The notes beneath the pieces are model-generated. The model saw only the letters and a list, made by a program, of their open reading frames with translations. It did not search any database and was not told the DNA's origin. A stretch of 64,000 bases of DNA. It comes from Bordetella genomosp. 1 (lineage in GTDB: Bacteria; Pseudomonadota; Gammaproteobacteria; Burkholderiales; Burkholderiaceae_B). Positions within the stretch are counted from its first letter, which is position 1; the number at the start of each line of letters is the position of its first letter. The position numbers and the translations under genes were made by a program. The DNA is taken from NCBI RefSeq assembly GCF_002261335.1, contig NZ_NEVL01000003.1, positions 1,116,001-1,180,000 of the forward strand. The letters run 5' to 3'. This document shows, one piece after another, positions 49,101 to 54,200 of this stretch.

Positions 49101-50280
49101 GCCCAACACCGAGCCGGTCGACAGCGGCATCAGCCTCGCGCCGGGCCAGCCCGAAGTGGGCGCGCCGTACCGCTACACGATCCCGGCCGGCCTCTTCACC
49201 GATGCCGACGGCGACACGTTGACGTGGACGGTGACCGGCCTGCCCGAGGGCCTGAGCTTCGACGCCGCCACCCGCACCATCTCCGGTGTCGCCACCGAGG
49301 CCGGCCAGTACGTGCTGACGATCGCCGCCAGCGACCCCGCCGGCGCGCAGGTTTCGCGCAGCCTGGGGCTCGACGTGGTGGTCGCGGCCAGCCCCCCCGC
49401 GCCGCAGCCGGCCGGCGATGCACCGCCGCCCCTGCCGCAGGTCCAGGCCTGGAACGTGCCGGACGACACCGCGCGCGACCCGGCCGAAGACCCTGCGCTC
49501 GCGGCCAGCGTGGCGCGCCCGATCGATGCGCCCGCAACAGATGCGGCCGGCATGGGCGGTGCCATCGCGCCGTTCGGCACGCCGGCAGGCGGCTCGGCCG
49601 TGCTGCTCGATGGCCTGCTGCGCAGTTCGCTGGAACGCGACGACCGCTGGACGCGTGGCCTGAACGGCGTGGAAACCGCCGACGGCAAGCCGACCCGTCT
49701 GGTGGCGCTCGCCAGCCCCGACGCGCCCGAACTGGCCGGCCCCGGCCGGCCGGTGACGGCGGCCTGGCACTACGACCGCGACAACAATCGCCAGGTCGTG
49801 ACCCTGCCGGCGGGCCTGGTGCGCAGCAGCAGCGCGATCGCCGCGCTCGAGCTGCGCATGGCCGATGGCGGCGCCCTGCCGGCGGGCGTGCGGCTCGACG
49901 CCGCGCGCGGCCTGATCACTGCCCCCGGCCTGAACGGCGGCCAGCCGCTGTCGCTGCAGCTGCTGGTGCGCACCGTCGACGGCCAGCGCCTGGCGGTGCC
50001 CATCCTCATCACGGGCGAACGGCAGGCCGCGGCCGCGCCGGCCGCCCCCCACGCTGCGCACGCCGCTGCGCACGCCGCCGCGCACGAGGGCGACCTCGCG
50101 GCCGCCAGCAAGCTGGCGCTCAGCGTGCAGCTGCGCCAGAGCGCGGCGCAGGACATCCTGGCCCAGGCGCAGCAACTGCTGGCCGCCCTGGGCGAGGACC
50201 CGGCGCCCGCGCTGCCGGCCGCCGTCAACGAACCACACGCCGGCCACCGCCAGGCGTCTTCCCTCTCCGTACAAAGCTGA
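40192..50280 (+). CDS. Giant LEPR-XLL multi-domain surface protein (3362 aa)
   Basis: A very large probable secreted or surface protein. The N-terminus has no Sec leader but carries the LEPR-XLL motif (LALEPRFLLDAAIAA, residues 14-28). Four beta-propeller blocks of lactonase/YVTN style lie at about 221-525, 880-1260, 1563-1920 and 2385-2730, recognisable by repeated SADGKxxYVxxxxxGxVxVY strands. Five copies of a module with NYxGASI...GDGxTL...LDGTAIAxF...LRxIxYxN lie after each propeller (about 537, 1265, 1937, 2238, 2747). Paired putative-Ig domains (DGDTLTWxVxGLPxGLSFDAATRTISG) occur at about 663-859 and 2877-3067. The C-terminal 295 residues are Ala/Pro-rich. There are no RTX nonapeptides and no autotransporter barrel. 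An exporter-like cassette follows directly; an adhesin role is inferred. Confidence 0.88.
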   Translation: MTARRSPSLRRQALALEPRFLLDAAIAATAATVVDATDSKPGASAEGAAAHVDISESSTTHQVDLFSGVAVATDNGGEALDKLVVTVDRSGANQALVIDGTEISLTAGNGITQDNNYVYSVQVGGDGTTTITLTLASSDTASGPAGAAALIDGMAYRSLDNSVESGKVTVTLKSLSDLGGDTTELGISATVDVNNSINVAPVLSDGGHLDPRESLSLGDLGNATEVVYSADGKFAYAAGNDGIQVYSVDSAGALTAVQTFKHADLNTVSHMLISADGKSIYTVSSNNDSYVVQLNVAADGTLSYAASVTSSNGTINGGMALTDDGKYLYVGTQYNGVVIYERDAATGDLNLIGRLNGSSGRSGMIATSGDYLYMLEIGMPHTLFVYERGADGQLNQIDTISVADVGSGYSAVDYALTTSADGKTLYIGNPVKGAIHVYQVDGGALNLIGSETQAGVRGIALSPDGNTLYAASSDGSVSVYTVAANGALALAGKIAGSGNGADMAVSADGHSILVAGGGVVRYSGVQTLDRAGELAFADGVNFSDSNFDALNGGAGNYNGASITIQASVADGSFGFAAGDGLSLSGNDIVLDGAVIGSFVRAGDTLTITFSADTSKAVANQVLHQVTYRNANASRDALILLAIRGGDGALDSNTIEVALQANSAPQLDDTGYGLDGGQTETDYSVTLPAGLFKDVDGDALTWTVSGLPAGLSFDPATRTISGTVDATGTYSVKVTVTDIHGGTASTTLSLVMDQIDNRAPTVNPAAPAALDAATAGQTYTVKLDPALFSDADSRYGDTLTWRVDDLPTGLSFDAATLTITGTASALGSFQIRITATDASGATATHTATLRVISQAEAGNTAPTVGADADKLVYGSDGTLSGYNYYVNSITTSADGSLVIIAGSTGVSAVGGASSQGDNFLSIYQRDSKTGELKLLQTWRQGTADDGNAANGIEVDGLGGITSVTLSKDGKFVYVAGYGAEGSASKYAVSIFSVNADGTLASVGKTAYVDQKIVEIALSSDGEQLIVLSTNTLYSYTVGDDGTLVQKQALVPLFDKGFNSVTRDLDIDANGTVYAMSNGRMAIYTYDSATNMLTFRGLLQNSGGVVFHEYAADGTFVKSTTIASSGAFSTAYALAASGDGNFYITTYSNFAVMAFHYDAATNSVTFTQQLSFANPNYPTSVETSADGSTLYVGFGFSGTLNAYRIGDDGQLTLVQNIATGVNRVYRILATETGELYVGNFVNGGGTGLGLASPTGEVRGSYLEGATIRPADGFTLADTELDARNGGNGNYQDATITVARAGGANGDDSFGFADGNGVTLVDGKIYLNGSAIASVDDSGNALSIVFTGETSSAVATAVLRQITYTNRNGAPGDSIKLSLAVKDEYTATTLTLALAVTEVNDAPTAIATPRDGAHSPGDAATDLFDDVEISPVEAGQTISAITLTVGGLRDGASESLLIDGEQVALVAGSGTTAGGYGYVITVSGSTATVTLTHGTGMNGAAASALVDGLGYANSNPDATAGERTITLSAIRDSGGTANGGDDTATPDLTARITVQAEAPTLGADTGSLTFEEIINAIADDGFTNLYEGIQGVAVSGDYVYVVRTASVWDSSTISDVEVSSLYVLQRGADGKLTLVESFESKNVAALGGAAGVQVSADGNSVFVVGNNGVVVFDREAGGALALAGTLGAELIAEHGLIRDVQSGPNGTLYVTAGDSLLVYSRGQDGSLSVAQTLTDAGTTGMQLDGAGPISLSPDGRFVFVGTSGGATLASVFRVEADGSLSFLMAAQGESPAADPMYFTQSLTLSPDGTTLYAIDNDGSDYRLYTLTIGADGTLTAQADTVLDGEANALVVSQDGALLIVVGPDQISLYTRGADGVPTAAGTLTSLGGKDIGELRGATLSADSKQLYLSGTVDWNDGLLVLNLSPASSTYTEGGDAVALLPGGNLSDPQLDALDNGSGDYQGASIVVERDGGANADDTYTLVAGDGYTLDTANGRILLDGTAIASFTQAGGKLTVVFTATVSQAEAQQVLRRIAYENGSSDPTRDGSRARFAVTLNDGDGHSATMNADVDLIGVNDPPVIDTTPLAPTYPAEGEPVKLFDGTTIDTVEAGQNVWQVIVTVTPAGSQDILGADGGRIPLGSATSGVQRTATGLEYSVQIANGVTTVVLYLNNSPERAAQVIDSLTYSHTGDSGSGSVSIGVNVRENADSNALSAHTGTAVVTLAGASAANTAPVLGGGTTAGYTEQADPTAIAPGATVADAQMDGFNNGLGNYNGSTLTVALGAGASAADSLGFADGNGLTRVGDQLLKDGKPIGRFSVADGTLTIQFTDEAGAIPTQADVQNALRQVTYANGSDVPAERVAVRVTLSDQRGLESAAMAFDIDITAVNDLPVVEADPVLSLGELAAVQHLTDLAGMSALTASAASADGLTVYVADGNGAIALFSRDAGSGELTLVRVLSGTSGLDGVKALQLSADGTSLYALHENGNAIVWFSVDGDGGLTRAGAISSDYAVDGGNLFDMRDIALSADGKNLYLTNAYNVVILARDGGSGALSYVGAIEGGMWSAPYLWAPTEVVTRGDLVFVVTNTSSGSSLIVYQRDADGALTLLGNASNNGTDAAGQPVSLDGLEQLAVSADGRTIFVANGAQIDAFALDPATGALTHKGVFASNLAITDLALTADGRALFATLADGSVNYYATANGALVGSHGGMPGAGQVVLLPDGGLVVIGDGVDVLTAPPGTAPVAVIGGDPVAVAPAVKLSDAELDAAAAGAGNYQGASVTFTGNAGDSFSFLVGDGYTLGSDGITILLDGTAIATLVQTDGAATLAFTGAVTTAQANALVHRVGYSAGGDTAGTRSVSVRMNDGADESAAHLIEVIAAEPNHAPEVGAADYTPAPVAQGRPYEVVLPDTLFSDPDGDTLTWQVSGLPPGLSFDAATRTISGTTTAALADYPVQVKVSDPSGATATRTLTLEVAEAPNTEPVDSGISLAPGQPEVGAPYRYTIPAGLFTDADGDTLTWTVTGLPEGLSFDAATRTISGVATEAGQYVLTIAASDPAGAQVSRSLGLDVVVAASPPAPQPAGDAPPPLPQVQAWNVPDDTARDPAEDPALAASVARPIDAPATDAAGMGGAIAPFGTPAGGSAVLLDGLLRSSLERDDRWTRGLNGVETADGKPTRLVALASPDAPELAGPGRPVTAAWHYDRDNNRQVVTLPAGLVRSSSAIAALELRMADGGALPAGVRLDAARGLITAPGLNGGQPLSLQLLVRTVDGQRLAVPILITGERQAAAAPAAPHAAHAAAHAAAHEGDLAAASKLALSVQLRQSAAQDILAQAQQLLAALGEDPAPALPAAVNEPHAGHRQASSLSVQS

Positions 50281-52028
50281 TGTTCGACATGACCTCCTCC
50301 GATCTTTCCGTGAAGCCCTCGACGCGCCGTCCGCTGCGCCTGGCCCTGACCGTGGTCGCCGCCGCCGTGCTGGCGGGTTGCACGGTCGCGCCGCCGGAGC
50401 GGCTCAGCACGCAGGACCTGCTGCAACAGGACCTTGCCGACCGCGGCAGCATGTTTGCCGCCCAGGAGCCCGTGACCGGCCCCATCACGCTGGACGAAGC
50501 CATCGCCCGCGCCGTGAAGTACAACCTGCAGCAGCGTCTGGCCCTGATGGAACGCGCGCTCGAAGACAATCTGGTGGACGTGCAGAAGCAAGGCATGCTG
50601 CCCAAGCTCACGGCGCGCGCCGGCCTGCGCGGCCGCAACAACGACTACGGCTCGTCGAGCGAGTCGCTCGATACCGGCACCCAGTCGCTGGTGCCGTCGA
50701 CCAGCCAGGAGCGCGACGGCAAGACCGCCGACCTGCAACTGAGCTGGAACGTGCTGGACTTCGGCCTGAGCTACTTCGGCGCCAAGGCCCAGGGCAACAA
50801 GGCGCTGGCCGCGGAAGAACGGCGCCGCCGCGTGGTGGCCGACATCATCCGCCAGACCCGCACCGCCTACTGGAACGCCGTGACGGCCGAGCGCCTGAAG
50901 GGCCAGGTGAGCAGCACGCTGGCCGAGGCGCGCCAGACGCTCGAATACGCCCGCCAGACCGAGCAGAAGCGCCTGGTCGCGCCGATCGTGGCGCTGCGCT
51001 ACCAGCGCGACCTGCTCAACATGGTGCGCCAGACCGAGGCGCTGGACAACGAGCTGGCGCAGGCCAAAGCCAAGCTGGCCACCCTGATGAACCTGCCGCC
51101 CGCCACCGACTTCACGCTGGCCGCGCCCGACGCCGGCGGCATGGCCGCGCCCAACCTGGCCTACGAGCTGACCGACCTGGAAGCGCTGGCGATGGTGCAC
51201 CGCCCCGAGCTGCGCGAAGAGACCTACCTCGCGCGCAACGCCGTGCTCGAGACCCGCATGTCGCTGCTGCGCCTGTTCCCGAACGCCTCGCTGTTCGGCG
51301 GCCTGAACTACGACAGCAACAAGTACCTGGTCAACAACGAATGGGCCGACGCCGGCGTGCAGGTCAGCTGGAATCTGCTGAGCGTGCTGTCGCTGCCGTC
51401 GATCAACCGCGCCGGCGAGGCGCGCAAGGAAGTGGCGCAGCTGCGCCGCCAGGCCCTGCGCATGAGCGTGCTGAGCCAGGTCCACATCGCCTGGCTCGAG
51501 CGCCAGCGTGCCGAGGCCGCGTTCCAGCGCGCCAGCGAGCTGTCGCGCCTGCAGGACGCGATCCAGGTGCAGACCGAGAACGCGGCCCGCAGCAACGCCG
51601 AAACGCACCTGGAGCTGGTGCGCGCCAAGGTCGAGACGCTGCTGGCCACCCGCGCGCGCGACCTGAGCTACGCGGAGCTGGTGAACGCGCAGAACACCGT
51701 GTACCAGGCGGCCGGCATCGACCCGCTGCCCGAGAAGATCACCGACGACACGCTCGCCAGCCTGGCGCGCGACATCGCCGAGACCAACCGCAAGATCGAG
51801 CAGGGCCACATGGAGGTGCCGCGCCTGCTCGCCGAGGCGGGCGCCGGCGCCGGGCTCGATCCGGCTGCGGCGACCGCGCCGGTGACCGTGGCGGTGGCCG
51901 AACCCGCGCCCGCCCCCAAGCCGGCGGCGCTACGCAAGGTGAGTGGCAGCCCCTGGAGCAGCCTGGGCTCCTTGTCGGGCACCGACACGCCGGCGCCGGC
52001 CATCCAATCCCTTCCGGTCACGCGTTGA
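50280..52028 (+). CDS. TolC-family outer-membrane lipoprotein
   Basis: A 582-residue outer-membrane efflux protein. The lipobox LAGC in VVAAAVLAGCTVAPPE indicates lipidation. The long alpha-helical hairpins of the TolC fold are evident (VVADIIRQTRTAYWNAVTAERLKG ... EARQTLEYARQTEQKRLVAP ... LELVRAKVETLLATRARDLSYAELVNAQN). Its ATG overlaps the last base of the giant gene's stop codon (TGATG), so translation is probably coupled. An Ala/Pro-rich C-terminal tail is unusual. It is the likely outer-membrane channel for export of the giant protein. Confidence 0.9.
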   Translation: MFDMTSSDLSVKPSTRRPLRLALTVVAAAVLAGCTVAPPERLSTQDLLQQDLADRGSMFAAQEPVTGPITLDEAIARAVKYNLQQRLALMERALEDNLVDVQKQGMLPKLTARAGLRGRNNDYGSSSESLDTGTQSLVPSTSQERDGKTADLQLSWNVLDFGLSYFGAKAQGNKALAAEERRRRVVADIIRQTRTAYWNAVTAERLKGQVSSTLAEARQTLEYARQTEQKRLVAPIVALRYQRDLLNMVRQTEALDNELAQAKAKLATLMNLPPATDFTLAAPDAGGMAAPNLAYELTDLEALAMVHRPELREETYLARNAVLETRMSLLRLFPNASLFGGLNYDSNKYLVNNEWADAGVQVSWNLLSVLSLPSINRAGEARKEVAQLRRQALRMSVLSQVHIAWLERQRAEAAFQRASELSRLQDAIQVQTENAARSNAETHLELVRAKVETLLATRARDLSYAELVNAQNTVYQAAGIDPLPEKITDDTLASLARDIAETNRKIEQGHMEVPRLLAEAGAGAGLDPAAATAPVTVAVAEPAPAPKPAALRKVSGSPWSSLGSLSGTDTPAPAIQSLPVTR

Positions 52029-52039
52029 GTCGCCGCATC

Positions 52040-52810
52040 ATGTTCCAGCGCAAGACCCGTGGCGCCCTGCTGCTCGCCATCCTGGCGGGCACGCCCGCCG
52101 CCACCCAGGCCCAGGGCCTGCCGCCGTCCGCTCCCGAAGCGGGCGGGACCCGCGCCCAGCTCGTCGCGAGCCAGCGCGCCGTGATCTCGAGCGAACTGGC
52201 CGGCAAGATCGCCAGCGTGCCGTTTCGCGACGGCCAGTCGTTCAAGAAGGGCGACACGCTGATCGCGTACGACTGCGCGCTCAACCGCGCCCGCCTCGAA
52301 CGCGCCGTCCAGGCCGAGGGCGCGGCCGTGAAGAAGCTGGCCGTGGCCGACCAGCTCGACAAGCTGTCGTCGATCAGCCGCTCGGACGTGGAGCAGGCGC
52401 GCGCCGCCGTTGCGGTGGCCCGCGCCGAATCCGGCGTGGAACGCGTGATGGTGAATCGCTGCACCGTCATCGCGCCCTATGCCGGCCGCGTCGGCGAGGC
52501 CTTCGTGCGACCGCTCGAGAGCGTGGGCGAAGGCAAGGAGCTGCTGAGCATCTACGACGACAGCGCCTTCGAGCTCGAGACCATCGTGCCCTCGCGCTGG
52601 CTGGCCTGGCTCAAGACCGGCTATCCGATGCACATCACCGTGGACGAGACCGGCCTGAGCTACGAGGCCGTGGTGGCCCGCATCGCGGGCGCCGTGGACC
52701 CGGTGAGCCAGTCGGTCAAGGTCATCGGCCGGCTCGACGGCAAGACCGGCGCGGGGCTGCTGCCCGGCATGAGCGGCAGCGTGCGCATCGACCCGCCCGC
52801 GCAGCCCTGA
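52040..52810 (+). CDS. Soluble periplasmic adaptor (HlyD/RND-MFP type)
   Basis: A 256-residue adaptor with a Sec signal peptide (ALLLAILAGTPAATQAQ). A lipoyl half-motif (VISSELAGKIASVPFRDGQSFKKGDTLIAYDC), a short hairpin and the second half (VIAPYAGRVGEAFVRPLESVGEGKELLSIYD) are followed by a beta-barrel. It is shorter than typical RND adaptors (around 370). No inner-membrane RND pump is encoded nearby. It follows the TolC-like gene by 11 bp. Confidence 0.87.
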   Translation: MFQRKTRGALLLAILAGTPAATQAQGLPPSAPEAGGTRAQLVASQRAVISSELAGKIASVPFRDGQSFKKGDTLIAYDCALNRARLERAVQAEGAAVKKLAVADQLDKLSSISRSDVEQARAAVAVARAESGVERVMVNRCTVIAPYAGRVGEAFVRPLESVGEGKELLSIYDDSAFELETIVPSRWLAWLKTGYPMHITVDETGLSYEAVVARIAGAVDPVSQSVKVIGRLDGKTGAGLLPGMSGSVRIDPPAQP

Positions 52811-52829
52811 ACCGCGGCGCCGCACCACG

Positions 52830-54200
52830 ATGAGTACCGCAACCCGCGAGACCCTGCTCGCCACGCTGCTGCAACTGGAGCAGCGCGCCCGCGCCTGCAC
52901 CTCGCCGCAGGATCTGGCCTTTCTGATGGTCAACGACAGCCACGCGCTGGCACCCTATCGCCAGGCCGCGCTCTGGCGCGCGGGCGACGGCGGCGACGGC
53001 ACGATCGAGGCGCTATCCGGTCTGGCCGTGCCCGAGCGCAACGCGCCGTTCAACGTCTGGCTGTCCGCCCTGCTGGCGCGCCGGCTGCGCGATGGCGCGG
53101 GTCTTGCGGCCGGGCCGCTGCAACCGGCGGCCGAGGATGCGGCCATGTGGGTCGAGCACCTGCCGCCGCACGCATGGCTGCTGCCGCTGGCGCTGGGCGA
53201 CGCGCAACGGCCGGACGCCGCGTTGCTGCTGGCGCGCGACACGCCCTGGGACAAGCGCGAAACCACGCTGCTCGGCCTGCTGGCCGACGCCTACGCCCAT
53301 GCCTGGCGCGCGCTGCGACCCGCGACCCGGCAGCGGCGCGGGCCGGCGCAATGGTGGTCGGGCCTGCGCCATGGCGCGCACCGGCGCCGCTGGTGGCTGG
53401 GGCTCGCGCTGGCCGTCACGGCCCTGCTGTTCGTGCCGGTGCGGCAATCGGTGCTGGCGCCGGCCGAGATCGTGGCGCGCGCGCCGATGGCCGTGCGCGC
53501 GCCGCTGGCCGGCGTGGTCGACAGCATCGCCGTCACGCCCAACCAGGCGGTCCAGCAGGGCCGGTTGCTCGCGACCCTGGATGCGCGCGAGGTGAACGGC
53601 AAGCTCGAAAGCGCGCGCCAGGCGCTGGCCGTGGCCGACGCCGAGCTGCGCCAGACCCAGCAGCAGGCGCTCTACGACGAACGCAGCAAGGCCGCGCTGG
53701 CGCTGGCACGCGGCAAGCGCGCCCAGGCGCAGAACGACGTGGCGTACTACCAGGAGGCGCTTGCCCGCACGCAGCTGCGCGCCGAGCGCGACGGCATCGC
53801 GCTGTTCGATGACGTGTCCGACTGGATCGGCCGGCCGGTGGCGCTCGGCGAGCGCATCATGATGGTGGCCGATCCCAAGGACGCCGAGCTCGAGGTGCAG
53901 TTGCCGGTGGCCGACGCGATCAGGCTGCCCGAGGCCGCCGAATTACGGCTGTTCCTGAACGCCGCCCCCACCTCGCCGCTGCCCGCCTCGCTGCTGCGCG
54001 TGGGCTACCGCGCCGCCCCCACGCCCGACGGCACGCTGGCCTATCGGGTGCGCGCGCAACTGCATCCCGCCGATGGGCAGGAGACGCTGCCGCGCATCGG
54101 GCTCAAGGGCACCGCCAAGCTGTACGGCGAGCGCACGCCGCTGTTTGCCTACCTGCTGCGCCGGCCGCTGGCCAGCCTGCGCGTGTGGCTCGGGCTATGA
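52830..54200 (+). CDS. Inner-membrane HlyD-type adaptor with GAF-like cytosolic domain
   Basis: A 456-residue protein. Residues 1-165 are cytosolic and GAF-like (LLQLEQRARACTSPQDLAFLMVNDSHALAPYRQAALW ... LLPLALGDAQRPDAALLLARD). A basic stretch and one transmembrane helix (WWLGLALAVTALLFVPV, about 190-206) lead to a periplasmic lipoyl/hairpin adaptor (APMAVRAPLAGVVDSIAVTPNQAVQQGRLLATLDAREV). A cytosolic sensory-type head on a HlyD protein is unusual. The stop overlaps the next start (ATGA), so its product is likely made in step with the M50 protein. Confidence 0.82.
   Translation: MSTATRETLLATLLQLEQRARACTSPQDLAFLMVNDSHALAPYRQAALWRAGDGGDGTIEALSGLAVPERNAPFNVWLSALLARRLRDGAGLAAGPLQPAAEDAAMWVEHLPPHAWLLPLALGDAQRPDAALLLARDTPWDKRETTLLGLLADAYAHAWRALRPATRQRRGPAQWWSGLRHGAHRRRWWLGLALAVTALLFVPVRQSVLAPAEIVARAPMAVRAPLAGVVDSIAVTPNQAVQQGRLLATLDAREVNGKLESARQALAVADAELRQTQQQALYDERSKAALALARGKRAQAQNDVAYYQEALARTQLRAERDGIALFDDVSDWIGRPVALGERIMMVADPKDAELEVQLPVADAIRLPEAAELRLFLNAAPTSPLPASLLRVGYRAAPTPDGTLAYRVRAQLHPADGQETLPRIGLKGTAKLYGERTPLFAYLLRRPLASLRVWLGL

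Noticed and set aside
45595-50274. Long open frames on the minus strand under the giant gene, some over 1000 codons
   Set aside because: Composition is typical of antisense shadow frames in high-GC DNA; the plus strand shows coherent repeated domains.
40192-50280. RTX adhesin or autotransporter assignment for the giant protein
   Set aside because: No GGxGxDxxx repeats, no C-terminal barrel and no extended Sec signal are present; the N-terminus carries the LEPR-XLL motif instead.
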